Positions 18,922-27,978 of a stretch of 64,000 bases of DNA are shown one piece after another (position 1 is the stretch's first letter; every line of letters begins with the position of its first letter). This stretch comes from Paraburkholderia sp. BCC1885 (GTDB lineage Bacteria > Pseudomonadota > Gammaproteobacteria > Burkholderiales > Burkholderiaceae): the NCBI RefSeq assembly GCF_900996235.1, contig NZ_CAAJGM010000111.1, forward strand, positions 372,001 to 436,000, written 5' to 3'. The translations under genes and the position numbers were made by a program. Below the pieces are notes generated by a model. The model had not been told where the DNA came from and ran no database searches. It saw only the letters and a program-made list of their open reading frames with translations.

Positions 18922-18951
18922 AAGGCGGCATCCGCACGATGCCGCCTTTTT
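18922..18951 (+). terminator. Rho-independent terminator between binding protein and permease
   Basis: A perfect 10-base stem AAGGCGGCAT/ATGCCGCCTT with a 7-base loop and trailing T residues. It lies 72 bases after the binding-protein stop. It would let the binding protein be made in excess over the permease, as is common for such transporters. Confidence 0.88.
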
Positions 18952-19057
18952 CTTTGCCAGCGCGGCACGGCGCCGGCCCCTCGCGGGCACGGGCATGGAT
19001 GCCCGCGCCATGACCCGTTTATGATGTGCGCTTTGCTGCGCATAACACTCACTGCCC

Positions 19058-19717
19058 ATGTCCACCACTTCCCTGCTCGTCCAATCGCTGCCGGTGCTCG
19101 CACAGGGCGCCGCCCTGACGATCAAGTTCGCGGTTCTCTCGATGATCTTCGGGCTGCTGGCCGCCAGCGTGCTCGCCGTCATGGGCATCAGCCACAACCG
19201 GGTCTTGAACTGGATCGCGCGGGTCTACGTGAGTCTGATGCGCGGCACGCCGCTGCTGGTGCAGATCTTCGTGATCTATTACGGCTTGCCGAGTCTCGGC
19301 ATCTCGCTCGATCCGACGCCCGCCGGCGTGATCGCGCTGTCTGCCAATGTGGCGGCATATCTGTCGGAGAGCATGCGCGGCGCGATCCTCGGCATTGCGA
19401 GCGGCCAGTGGCTGGCTTCGTATAGCCTCGGCCTGTCGCGGCGCCAGACGCTGCGTTATGTGATCGCCCCGCAGGCGTTGCGCATTGCCGTGCCGAGCCT
19501 GTCCAACAGCCTGATCAGCCTGATCAAGGACACCTCGCTCGTGTCCGTCATCACCGTGACGGAGTTGCTGCGCAGTGCCCAGGAAGTGATCGCGTCGACC
19601 TATCAGCCGTTGCCGCTGTATCTCGCGGCCGCGGCGATCTACTGGGTCTTGTGCCAGGTGCTGGAGTGGGTGCAGCACTGGTACGAGCAGCGGCTCGCGC
19701 TGCCCACGCGGCATTGA
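19058..19717 (+). CDS. polar amino-acid ABC transporter permease (TcyL/YecS-like)
   Basis: A 219-residue permease of the HisM/glutamine family with about five membrane helices. The signature is YVSLMRGTPLLVQIFVIYYG (residues 50-69), the N-terminal permease motif of polar amino-acid transporters. The coupling loop appears as SLGLSRRQTLRYVIAPQALR near residues 125-144. It presumably works with the preceding binding protein to import cystine or another polar amino acid. No ATP-binding partner is encoded next to it. Confidence 0.9.
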   Translation: MSTTSLLVQSLPVLAQGAALTIKFAVLSMIFGLLAASVLAVMGISHNRVLNWIARVYVSLMRGTPLLVQIFVIYYGLPSLGISLDPTPAGVIALSANVAAYLSESMRGAILGIASGQWLASYSLGLSRRQTLRYVIAPQALRIAVPSLSNSLISLIKDTSLVSVITVTELLRSAQEVIASTYQPLPLYLAAAAIYWVLCQVLEWVQHWYEQRLALPTRH

Positions 19718-19808
19718 ACCGTCTCGGGCGCGAGGACCTCCAGGCGCCCGCCTGGCAAGGCGCTCAGTGGTGTTCTAGCGGCGTTCCAGTGGCGTTCAGC
19801 AGCGCTTG

Positions 19809-20510
19809 TCAGCGTGAAGCAAGCGACGGCGGCGGCACATCGAGCCGCGCGCCGAAGCGGTTCAAACGCGGCTCGTAGTAATGGTCGGGGTCGAGCGAGA
19901 ACGCCACGCGGCGCGTGCGGCCCATCAATTCCTTGCGCGGGAAAAAGCCGAAGTAGCGCGAGTCCGCACTGTTGTCGCGATTGTCGCCGAGCATCAGATA
20001 TTGATCCGGCGGCACCGTCACCGGCCCGAACGAATTGCGCGGGCTCGGCGACTCTGGCGATAGCCGCACCGTGTGCACCACGCCGTCGAAACGCTCGGTC
20101 AGATAGTCGGCCGGCGACGCCGCATCGCCCGGCAGCGGGCCGAACTTCAGCGGCTGATAGGCGGCGCGCACGTCGTTGACGTACAGCACGTTGTCGCGCA
20201 TCGCCACGGTATCGCCCGGCAGGCCGATCAACCGCTTGACGAGCAGTTCATGCGCGGCCGACGACTCGATCGTAACGATGTCGCCGCGCTGCGGGTCGTG
20301 CAGATGGGCAATCGCGATGTGCGTGAGCGGCAGGCGCAGATCGTAGGCCATCTTGTCGACGAGGATACGGTCGCCTTCGCGGATGGTCGGCAGCATCGAG
20401 CCGCTCGGCACCACGTTCCAGTCGGCAATCGCGCTGCGGAACAGCACCATCAGCACCAGAAACGCGACCAGGCTCTTGTTCTCGCGCCACAATTTTCCAA
20501 GCATGCGCAT
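19809..20510 (-). CDS. lepB: signal peptidase I (S26 family)
   Basis: Removes signal peptides on the outer face of the inner membrane by a Ser/Lys dyad. The 233-residue product has one N-terminal membrane segment, the catalytic Ser in NVVPSGSMLPTIREGD (near residue 36), the catalytic Lys in HELLVKRLIGLPGDTV (near residue 92), and box D/E LMLGDNRDNSADSRYFG. It lacks the second membrane segment of the essential LepB. Its neighbours are not lepA or rnc, the usual lepB partners, so this is likely an additional, non-essential peptidase. The start at 20510 has AGGAG 10 bases upstream. Confidence 0.9.
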   Translation of the reverse strand: MRMLGKLWRENKSLVAFLVLMVLFRSAIADWNVVPSGSMLPTIREGDRILVDKMAYDLRLPLTHIAIAHLHDPQRGDIVTIESSAAHELLVKRLIGLPGDTVAMRDNVLYVNDVRAAYQPLKFGPLPGDAASPADYLTERFDGVVHTVRLSPESPSPRNSFGPVTVPPDQYLMLGDNRDNSADSRYFGFFPRKELMGRTRRVAFSLDPDHYYEPRLNRFGARLDVPPPSLASR

Positions 20511-20644
20511 GGGGGCAGCTCCTGCGGAAGGTAATCGAAAGCTCCGGCGCCACCACGCTACGGTGGACAAAAAACGCGCCGCCGCAAATCGTACCACCGT
20601 GGCATGCGCGAGGCGCGGCCGCCGCCGCCCGCTCATTCGCCCGC

Positions 20645-21703
20645 TCATTCGCCCGTGAAGCGCAGCCCGAGCGCGGCGCGCGCCGCATCGCTCATGGCGA
20701 TCATCTGCAACGATTTGGCATGCGGCATCACCGGACTCTCCAGTTGGCCCGCGCGGATCAGCTCGCAGAAATGCGCGGTCTCGTAGTTGAGGCCGCCGCC
20801 TTCGAACGGCACGTCCAGTTCGACCACGCGGCCATCGGCGTAACGGATCGTCGCGCGCGCCGGGTTCCACCAGTTCTCGTGAATCGTCACGTGACCGCCG
20901 GGTGCGAGCAGCAGGGCGTCGCCCTTGCCGTGCAGATCGAGCCCGCAGAACAGTTGCGCGATGCCGCGCTCGTGCTGGCTATTGAGGCTCGCGAAGATAT
21001 CGACACCGGTCGGCCCGAGCCGTCCCAGCGTCTGCACGTCGAGCGGCGCGCCGAGCCAGTCGACCGCGAGGAACATCTCGTAGATGCCGATATCGAGCAG
21101 CGCCCCGCCGGCATGCTCGAAGGAAAACGATGGATGATCAGGCGGCACGTTGGCGGCCGAACAACCGGCCCGCACCAGACCGATCTCGCCGATCGGATCG
21201 GCGGCCAGATGCGCGCGCAGCGCCTGGTAGAGCGGATAGAACGGCGGTTTCATGGCTTCCATGAAGAGCCGCTGGGTCCTGCGCGCCACCGCGAGCACCC
21301 GTTCGAGTTGCGCCCGGTTGATGGTGGCCGGCTTCTCACACAGCACGTGCAGGCCGGCCTCGAGCGCGGCGATCGTGTAATCGACGTGACTGTCCTGCAA
21401 CGTGGCGACATAGAGTGCGTCGATGCCGCTGGCGAGCAAGGCATCGAAATTCGCGCAGACGGCGCCGCCGAATTGCGCGGCGAACGCGGCCGCGGGTTCC
21501 GGGCGGCGCGACCAGAGCGCCGTGAGTTGCGCAGCCGGCACGTGCGCGAGACCCTGCGCGAAACGGCGCGCAATACGTCCCGTGCCGACGATGCCCCAGC
21601 GAATCACGGCGGGCTCGCCGGCGTGGAGATCGTCCAGCGTGTTAGTTGACGACGCAAGGTTGGTGGCGGCCGTTGCGGCGCTTCCTGCGAAAGCGGTATT
21701 CAT
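20645..21703 (-). CDS. Gfo/Idh/MocA-family oxidoreductase
   Basis: A 352-residue NAD(P)-dependent dehydrogenase. The Rossmann motif is WGIVGTGRIARRFAQGL (near residues 36-52). The EKPATINRAQ motif near residue 142 carries the conserved Glu-Lys-Pro of the family, and the C-terminal half is the GFO/IDH substrate domain with GGALLDIGIYEM. The substrate is most often a sugar or inositol derivative; here it is unknown. It lies downstream of a FadR-type regulator and near manC, so a link to sugar metabolism is reasonable but unproven. Confidence 0.88.
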   Translation of the reverse strand: MNTAFAGSAATAATNLASSTNTLDDLHAGEPAVIRWGIVGTGRIARRFAQGLAHVPAAQLTALWSRRPEPAAAFAAQFGGAVCANFDALLASGIDALYVATLQDSHVDYTIAALEAGLHVLCEKPATINRAQLERVLAVARRTQRLFMEAMKPPFYPLYQALRAHLAADPIGEIGLVRAGCSAANVPPDHPSFSFEHAGGALLDIGIYEMFLAVDWLGAPLDVQTLGRLGPTGVDIFASLNSQHERGIAQLFCGLDLHGKGDALLLAPGGHVTIHENWWNPARATIRYADGRVVELDVPFEGGGLNYETAHFCELIRAGQLESPVMPHAKSLQMIAMSDAARAALGLRFTGE

Positions 21704-21879
21704 TGAGCGAGCGGGTTCCGGTGCGGTTCAGACGAGGCATCATTGTCGCTCAGCCCGGCCCACCCGTCGCGTACCCTGGCTTGACGATGCCTCTCCCACT
21801 GCGCCGCCGGCACCCGCGCTCGCTCGCCCGCCTGCGCATGCATACGCACACGCAGACCCGCATAAGAGCACGAAGCCCA

Positions 21880-22599
21880 TCAGTTCTGCGTCGACCCTTC
21901 GATCGAAAACGCGCCGCCAATTTCTTCCGCGGTGTAGTCGATCAAGGCGAGCGAAGCCGCCTCGGCCGCCTTCGGATCGCGCCGCTCGATCGCCTCCACC
22001 ACGCGGCCATGGTTCGCCACCACGGCCTCCCACGCGCCTTCCTTGCTCATCACGATCGGATTGACGGCACCCAGCGCGCCGCGGATGATCGCCGCCATCT
22101 GCTGGAAGAACTGGTTGCCGCTCGCCACCACGACGCGCGTATGCAGCAGCTCGTCTGCCGCCTGATAGCCCGGCTCGTCCGGCCGGATCGCACGGAATGC
22201 GTCGTAGGCCTCGCGAATCCCTGCGATGTCCGCGTCGCTCCCGCGCGCCGCCGCCTGAGCACAGGCACGCGGCTCGATCAGGATGCGAAACTCGATCACG
22301 TCGCGCAGGAACACCGGGTCCGGTTTCGCCCGAAAGCGCCAGCTGACGACATCCTCGTCGATCATCCGCCAGTCGCGCATCGGCCGGATGCGCGTGCCGA
22401 TCTTCGGCCGCACATCGAGCATGTCGCGCGCGAGCAGCATGGACAGCGCTTCTCTCATCACTGTCCGGCTGACGTCGAACTCTTTCGACAACACATCCTG
22501 CGGTGGCAATACCGCGCCAAACTTCTCTTCGACGATGCCCGTGACGAGCCCGTCCATCACCTTGCTGACCAACGAACGATCCTTGTTTCCCTGTTCCAT
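21880..22599 (-). CDS. FadR-type GntR transcriptional regulator
   Basis: A 239-residue regulator. The winged helix-turn-helix is at residues 10-75 (LPPQDVLSKEFDVSRTVMREALSML, then MLDVRPKIGTRIRP). The C-terminal FCD helical domain shows EFRILIEPRACAQAA and the metal/ligand-binding His residues in ELLHTRVVVASGN and NHGRVVEAIERRDPKAAE. FCD members sense sugar acids or carboxylic acids. I chose ATG at 22599 with GGGGAG 8 bases upstream. It may control the Gfo/Idh oxidoreductase just downstream. Confidence 0.9.
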   Translation of the reverse strand: MEQGNKDRSLVSKVMDGLVTGIVEEKFGAVLPPQDVLSKEFDVSRTVMREALSMLLARDMLDVRPKIGTRIRPMRDWRMIDEDVVSWRFRAKPDPVFLRDVIEFRILIEPRACAQAAARGSDADIAGIREAYDAFRAIRPDEPGYQAADELLHTRVVVASGNQFFQQMAAIIRGALGAVNPIVMSKEGAWEAVVANHGRVVEAIERRDPKAAEAASLALIDYTAEEIGGAFSIEGSTQN

Positions 22600-23049
22600 G
22601 ACACTCTCCCCGAAGCGGGTTATCCCCCCGCGTAGCCTGTTGATCAAGCGGCCCTCGTGTGTCTTATTTTGTGTAATTTGTTGTATTAATCGATACGTTG
22701 CAATCTTAAAAACAGATGCGCCAGTTGGGAAACGTCCTGACAGGGTTATCCCTCTGAAGAATTGTTTCGTTCATGTAACGTGTGACCTGCTCATGAACTT
22801 CAAACTTGCGTCATAAGCGTGCGCGAGCCGTGCAGATTGCATAGTGCGACGACGCACGCAGCGGTGGCGATTGGTAAATCTGCAACAGGTTGATTGGGAG
22901 GTATTGCGCGAAGCGCCACGGCATGAATGGACGACGCCCGCAGGCAAAGCGATGCCTCGCGCCGCGCGCGCACCACGCGCGGGCAATAGGCAAAATCCGC
23001 CAGCCGGCGGGCGCGGACTCATGCACCGCACACGCCGGCCGGCGCTGCC
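22600..23049. other. intergenic region, 450 bases, regulatory only
   Basis: Contains the promoter region of the FadR-type gene, with an AT-rich stretch at 22660-22720. The right part forms the 3' flank of manC. No coding sequence and no clear intrinsic terminator for manC were found. Confidence 0.5.
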
Positions 23050-24627
23050 TTACTGCCCGGCAGCCGCGCCACGTTCGTCGGCGCTTGCCCCGACGCGGCC
23101 GTATTGGTCGTCGAAGCGCACGATATCGTCCTCGCCGAGATAGCCGCCCGACTGCACCTCGATGATCTCGAGCGGCGTCTTGCCCGGATTCTCAAGCCGG
23201 TGCGTCACGCCGAGCGGGATATAGGTGGACTGATTCTCCGACAGCAGGAACGACTCCTCGCCGCGTGTGACGCGCGCCGTGCCGCATACCACGATCCAGT
23301 GCTCGGCGCGATGGTGATGCATCTGCAACGAGAGGCGCGCACCCGGCTGCACGACGATGCGCTTGACCTGGAAGCGATCGCCACGGTCGATCGAATCATA
23401 GAAGCCCCACGGCCGCTGCACCTTGCGATGGTCGTGTACCTCCGGGCCGCGCTCGGCCTTCAGGCGGCCGACGATCGCCCGCACGTCCTGCACGCGGTCC
23501 TTGGCGGCCACCAGCACGGCATCGGCGGTTTCGATCACCACCACGTCGCTCACGCCGACGCAGGCCACCAGCCGGCCGTCGGAATGCACGAAGCTGTCGT
23601 TCGAGCCTTCGAACAGCACGCGGCCGCGCGCCACGTTGCCGTCGGCGTCCTTATCGGATACCTGCCATACGGCATCCCACGCGCCCACGTCCGACCAGCC
23701 CGCGACGAGCGGCACCACCACGCCCGTCAACCACGGGTCCGCGCCGATGTGCTCCATCACCGCGTAGTCGATCGAATCCGAGGGACAGGCGGCGAACGCC
23801 GCGCAATCCAGATGCAGCGCGCCGCCGCCGTCACGCGAGGCGCGCGCGAACGACTCCGCGCACGTGGAAGCGATCAGCGGACGGTAGCGGGCGATCGCCG
23901 CCAGCCACACCGACGCGCGCACCACGAAAATGCCGCTGTTCCACCAATACTCACCGCTCGCCACATAGCGTTCGGCCAGTTCGAGGTCCGGCTTCTCGAC
24001 GAAGCCGTCGATGGCGCGCTCGCCTTGCCGTCCGACCGGCGCGCCGGTGCGGATATAACCGTAGCCCGTCTCCGGCCGCTCGGGCGGCACGCCAAGCGCC
24101 ACGATCGCGCCCTGCGCGGCATGCAGCACCGCTTGCGCCAGCGCGGCAACGAACGCCGCGTGGTCGGCGATCAGATGATCGGCCGGCACGACGACAAGCA
24201 CCGGATCGACGCCATCCACCGATGCGGCCTGCGCAGCCAGCGCGGCCAGCGTCAGCGCGGGCGCCGTGTTGCGCGCGCCCGGTTCGACCAGAATGCTCGG
24301 CGGCGCACCGTCGCAGCGTTTGAGCCTGGCGGCAGTGGCGAGGCGCAATTCATCGCCGCATACGACGATCGGCGCGGCCTGCCTGAAAGCCGCCTCGGCC
24401 TGCGTGCCGCGTTCGGCGGCGAACAGATGCTCGAAGCGCTGCACGGTCGCCTCCAGAAGCGACTCGTCACCGAACAGGTTGATCAACTGTTTCGGACTTT
24501 GCTCGCGCGATAGCGGCCATAGCCGCGTGCCCGAACCGCCTGCGAGAATTACCGGCTGGACGGTGCCGCTGGCCAGCGCCTCGCATGCCAGAGCGTGTTG
24601 CGTAACCGGCAATGCTAAATCGTTCAT
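23050..24627 (-). CDS. manC: mannose-1-phosphate guanylyltransferase / mannose-6-phosphate isomerase
   Basis: Makes GDP-mannose for polysaccharide synthesis. The 525-residue bifunctional protein has the nucleotidyltransferase opening QPVILAGGSGTRLWPLSRE with FGDESLL (residues 24-60), the FVEKPD segment, and a C-terminal type II phosphomannose isomerase cupin (PWGFYDSIDRGDRFQVKRI, then LSLQMHHHRAEHWIVV with metal-binding His, then YIPLGVTHRLENPG). GGGGAG lies 8 bases before the chosen ATG at 24627. It is separated from the main polysaccharide genes by the synthase operon. It is like BceA and similar exopolysaccharide enzymes. Confidence 0.95.
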   Translation of the reverse strand: MNDLALPVTQHALACEALASGTVQPVILAGGSGTRLWPLSREQSPKQLINLFGDESLLEATVQRFEHLFAAERGTQAEAAFRQAAPIVVCGDELRLATAARLKRCDGAPPSILVEPGARNTAPALTLAALAAQAASVDGVDPVLVVVPADHLIADHAAFVAALAQAVLHAAQGAIVALGVPPERPETGYGYIRTGAPVGRQGERAIDGFVEKPDLELAERYVASGEYWWNSGIFVVRASVWLAAIARYRPLIASTCAESFARASRDGGGALHLDCAAFAACPSDSIDYAVMEHIGADPWLTGVVVPLVAGWSDVGAWDAVWQVSDKDADGNVARGRVLFEGSNDSFVHSDGRLVACVGVSDVVVIETADAVLVAAKDRVQDVRAIVGRLKAERGPEVHDHRKVQRPWGFYDSIDRGDRFQVKRIVVQPGARLSLQMHHHRAEHWIVVCGTARVTRGEESFLLSENQSTYIPLGVTHRLENPGKTPLEIIEVQSGGYLGEDDIVRFDDQYGRVGASADERGAAAGQ

Positions 24628-24839
24628 TCGAGTCTCCCCAAAGCACAACGATCCGGGCCCCCGTGACCCGGATTGAATTCGACACCTCAAGCGTCATGAG
24701 TGGATTGGAGCATGCGCGGGTGGCCCGCCTCTGTACGCGCCACCACACTGCGAACCGCTCGTGCAAGCTGGGGGATTCATCATCCGCGTCATCACCCGCG
24801 TCATCGCTCATCAGCGCGCGACGCTCAGAACGACGGTGC

Positions 24840-25397
24840 TTAGAGCGACGACGAATTAATCAGATATCCTGATTGATTGTATAAGCCGTTCGGCGCGATG
24901 CCGGGCATGCGCCGTCCATGAGCCGGCAGCGAGCGCCTGTGAGGTGCCCGGCACGTCAGGCAGACGGACCACTCGCCGTGGGCGAGGAACGGTCCTTCTT
25001 CCTGGCGAAAGCCGAACGGTTCATAGAAGGCGCCCAGACTCGCCGGCGCGGTCATCCGCACCACTGCGCCGGGCCAGCGCTCGCCGGCCGCCAGCAGCAC
25101 CCGTTCGATCAGCGCCTCGGCCGTGCCGTCGCTGCGCCTCGCCGGGCTGGTGAGCAGCTTGTCGAGCACCACATGCGCCGCGCCCGCAGCACCGGGCCGC
25201 ACCCGCGCATAGGCGACGATGGGCATGGAGCGGGACATGTCTTCGGTGGCGAAGATGTGCAGCGCGGTTTCATCGTGGCCATCGGCATCGAGACATAGAT
25301 GCGACTGTTCGATGACGAATACCGCACTGCGCGCCCGCATGATCAAATACAGCTCACGTACCGTGCATTGGTCGAATTCGAGCGTTTTCCAGTTCAT
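24840..25397 (-). CDS. ElaA-like GNAT N-acetyltransferase
   Basis: A 185-residue acetyltransferase of the ElaA type. The family opening is MNWKTLEFDQCTVRELYLIM, followed by RSAVFVIEQ, the acetyl-CoA core IVAYARVRPG with a degenerate loop, and the C-terminal AFYEPFGFRQEEGPFLAHG with the Tyr. The last 45 residues (after SVCLTCRAPH) are an extra tail. The start at 25397 is supported by AGGGG upstream; the longer frame starts within AT-poor leader. The substrate is unknown. It lies 212 bases upstream of manC on the same strand. Confidence 0.8.
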   Translation of the reverse strand: MNWKTLEFDQCTVRELYLIMRARSAVFVIEQSHLCLDADGHDETALHIFATEDMSRSMPIVAYARVRPGAAGAAHVVLDKLLTSPARRSDGTAEALIERVLLAAGERWPGAVVRMTAPASLGAFYEPFGFRQEEGPFLAHGEWSVCLTCRAPHRRSLPAHGRRMPGIAPNGLYNQSGYLINSSSL

Positions 25398-25965
25398 CAG
25401 CATCCCCTGCGATTCATCCGACGAGACCTGTCCGTCGACATGAACCAAAGGTACGCCGCCCCACGGCTGCAACTCCGTTCGCAAGCACACCGACGCCGGG
25501 ACGTCGCGACTGCAATCTTGCGCCATCCGTCACGCAGACGGATTCTCTCGCCGATGTTCCACCTGACCGAACGATTCGTTGCGCACGGTCGTCACGCGGT
25601 TTCACTGCGAGTGCCGAAGCAGTGAATGGCCGCTCATACCCAACTGTTAAATCGCGCCGTTTTACACGATAGATTCACATTGGCGAGCCGCATTTTTACG
25701 CCGCCGTCACGCGATTTCGTCACGCGTCAGGTCGTTCAGGAACGATCCAGGCACCTCGATGAACGCGGACGATACACATGCCGCAGGGAGTACGAGGTAT
25801 GCGAAATCGATACACGTCGCGCTATTTTCTTTTGTTTAGTTCGCGCGCGGCATCATTGAACCGCGCCGCGACGCGCATGAAACCTCGCTCTACGTGAATT
25901 GCCCCAGTCGATTCGCAAAACGTGTTTCGCAATCTCGCGGCTCGCCAAAAATCGTTTCCGTGCGA

Positions 25966-25984
25966 CAACCCACGCAATGGGTTG
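25966..25984. promoter_or_regulatory. inverted repeat CAACCCA-N5-TGGGTTG
   Basis: Perfect 7-base arms with a 5-base spacer, about 470 bases before the Crp/Fnr start. It could be a protein-binding site; there is no T-tract to make it a terminator. Confidence 0.4.
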
Positions 25985-26415
25985 AACACATCTGAATCAA
26001 TTCTGAGTCATCCCGGACGGCCACGATTTTCGCCCGTATCGCTGCCCTCACGGCATTTAACGTTCCGCCATCCGCACCGGAAAAATTCGATTTAATTCAT
26101 AAAAATCAATCACTTGAAACGACAAATTTACGCCCTGCGAAGATTCCGGCCGCCACCATAGGGTGTGCAGAACTGAAACAAAAATACATATTTTGCGGCG
26201 CATTGCACCAATGCCAACTTCGCTGCGCCGCACCAGCGCTCACTTCTCAACCCGCTGGCACAGTCCTCGCTAAATGAGCAGCGCAACACTAGCGCCGGCG
26301 TACATAACCTTAAATAGCGCTGGCGTGCAAAGGCCATACGGGGCCCGCACTGTTTATCCATAGCCGCTCGCCAGGCGGCAACAGAACACGGATGCAGTGA
26401 CGGCTAGAAAATCAA

Positions 26416-26437
26416 GGCGCTGCAAAAACGCAGCGCC
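26416..26437 (+). promoter_or_regulatory. perfect 8-bp hairpin next to the ribosome site of the Crp/Fnr gene
   Basis: GGCGCTGC/GCAGCGCC with an AAAAAC loop. The stem ends 4 bases before the GAGGA ribosome site (26442-26446) and 16 bases before the ATG at 26454. In RNA it would be very stable and sit against the ribosome site, so translational control or mRNA stabilisation is possible. There is no T-run, so it is not a terminator. Confidence 0.55.
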
Positions 26438-26453
26438 GCGCGAGGACCGAATC

Positions 26454-27188
26454 ATGCTCACACTTCAATCCGATCTGCACGGCAATCATTTGCTTGGCGC
26501 ATTGCCCTCCCATGAGTGGCAAGCCATCGCCCCGCATCTCGAACTCGTCCATTTGCGCACGGAACAGCTTCTGTGCGATTCAGGGCAACGTATTCATCAC
26601 GTTTATTTTCCGACCACCGCCATTATCTCCATGCTGTCGACGATGGAAGACGGCAGCTCGGTCGAGATTGCCGCGGTTGGACGTGAAGGCATGACCGGCG
26701 TGCCGGTATTGACAGGTGGCGAAACCATGCCGAACCGCGTGCAGGTACAAAGCGCCGGTTTCGCGTATCGCATGACGGCGCAGGCGCTCAGCCAGCAATT
26801 CGCACGCTCCGATCTGATCCGCCGCCTGATGATGCTCTACATGCACGCGCTGCTGACGCAAGTGGCGCAGACCGCCGCGTGCAACCGCCATCATTCGCTG
26901 AACAAGCAGTTGTGCCGCTGGCTGCTGATCGAGATCGACCGGGTCGCCACGAATGAGCTGACCGTCACCCAGCAACTGATCGCCGATATGCTCGGCGTGC
27001 GCCGCGAAGGCATCACCGAAGCCGCCGGCAAGCTGCATGATGAAGGCCTGATTCATCACAGCCGCGGTCATATCAAGGTGCTCAACCGCAAGGCGCTGGA
27101 AGCGCGCGCCTGCGAATGCTACGGGCTCGTCAAGCGCGAGTTCGACCGGTTGCTGCCGCGCCTGCATCAAGCCGAGACGGTCAGCTAG
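26454..27188 (+). CDS. Crp/Fnr-family transcriptional regulator
   Basis: A 244-residue regulator. The N-terminal cyclic-nucleotide-like beta-barrel (residues 15-120: VYFPTTAIISMLSTMEDGSSVE, then AAVGREGMTG) lacks the Arg-Ser pair that binds cAMP in CRP and the cysteines of FNR. The C-terminal helix-turn-helix is TVTQQLIADMLGVRREGITEAAGKL (near residues 170-195). Its signal is therefore unknown. It starts the rightward operon, 7 bases before the phosphopantetheinyl transferase, and likely controls it; the polysaccharide genes could also be targets. ATG 26454 follows GAGGA. Confidence 0.9.
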   Translation: MLTLQSDLHGNHLLGALPSHEWQAIAPHLELVHLRTEQLLCDSGQRIHHVYFPTTAIISMLSTMEDGSSVEIAAVGREGMTGVPVLTGGETMPNRVQVQSAGFAYRMTAQALSQQFARSDLIRRLMMLYMHALLTQVAQTAACNRHHSLNKQLCRWLLIEIDRVATNELTVTQQLIADMLGVRREGITEAAGKLHDEGLIHHSRGHIKVLNRKALEARACECYGLVKREFDRLLPRLHQAETVS

Positions 27189-27195
27189 GCAGTCG

Positions 27196-27978
27196 ATGTC
27201 TCTCGTCACGGATCGCAGCGAGGCCGGCATCGCGCAGGTCGAAGCCGGGCATTGCCTGTCGTCTTCCCGCCTGACGCTGCCTTCCGCGCAAGACGTGCAG
27301 GTGTGGCAATGGGATCTCGATGTCCACGCTCACGATTTCGACCGCTACTGGGCAACGCTATCGATGCAGGAGCGCGAGCGCGCCGACCGATTCCGCTTCG
27401 AACGGCACCGACGCCGTTTCGTGGCAGGGCGCGGCGAACTTCGGCGCATCCTCGGCCGCTATCTCGGGCTACGGCCTGAAGAGGTCGCGCTCGGCTATGG
27501 TTCGGACGGCAAACCTTTCTGCACGCGCCAGCCTGCGAGCCTGCCGGATGGATCGAGTATCTGCTTCAATCTCAGCCACAGCGGGAATGTAGCGGCGCTG
27601 GCCATCGCGAACGGTTTCGAAGTCGGCATCGACGTCGAACAGGTGCGCCCGCTCGATGACAGTGTGCCGCTCGAAGTCTTCTCCGCGCGCGAGCGCGCGG
27701 CATTCCGCGCCTTGCGTGAATCGGAGCGTCAAGCGGTCTTCTTCGAAAGCTGGACCCGCAAGGAAGCCTGCCTGAAAGCGCTCGGCACCGGCTTTATCCT
27801 GCCGCCCACGCATTTCGAGTTCGATCTTGCCCTTCACGGTGACACGACGCCCCATCGCGTCGGCGGCGCAGCGGAAGAAGCGGCGCATTGGCGCGTCCGT
27901 TCCCTGCCCTGCTGCCCGGCCTGCGTGGGTGCGGTAGCGGCCCGACGCGCCGACTGGTCGATCGTCAACATGCATTGA
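27196..27978 (+). CDS. Sfp-type 4'-phosphopantetheinyl transferase
   Basis: Activates carrier domains by adding the phosphopantetheine arm from coenzyme A. The 260-residue protein shows RRRFVAGRGELRRILGRYLG, then FNLSHSGNVAALAIA (N-terminal CoA contact), the Mg-binding GIDVEQVRP (near residue 147) and the catalytic WTRKEACLKALGTGF (near residue 190). It is only 7 bases after the regulator and 317 bases before the giant synthase, which contains three carrier domains. It is the obvious activating enzyme for that synthase. Confidence 0.95.
   Translation: MSLVTDRSEAGIAQVEAGHCLSSSRLTLPSAQDVQVWQWDLDVHAHDFDRYWATLSMQERERADRFRFERHRRRFVAGRGELRRILGRYLGLRPEEVALGYGSDGKPFCTRQPASLPDGSSICFNLSHSGNVAALAIANGFEVGIDVEQVRPLDDSVPLEVFSARERAAFRALRESERQAVFFESWTRKEACLKALGTGFILPPTHFEFDLALHGDTTPHRVGGAAEEAAHWRVRSLPCCPACVGAVAARRADWSIVNMH

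Larger units (their letters stand above)
25398..26453. other. long AT-richer non-coding region upstream of the Crp/Fnr gene, about 1.06 kb
   Basis: No open frame here has a ribosome site and plausible protein. The composition drops well below that of the flanking genes from about 25630 to 26330. Contents seen are: a 7-base inverted repeat (25966-25984); a near-repeat TAGCGCCGGCGT / TAGCGCTGGCGT at 26290 and 26315; and a perfect hairpin at 26416-26437 just before the regulator's ribosome site. It is the likely promoter region for the biosynthetic operon. Confidence 0.5.

Noticed and set aside
23104..24513. 469-codon open frame on the plus strand
   Set aside because: Antisense to manC; Arg/His-rich shadow.
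26178..26195. CAAAAATACATATTTTG as an operator
   Set aside because: The symmetry is imperfect by one base and such AT runs are expected by chance in this AT-richer spacer.
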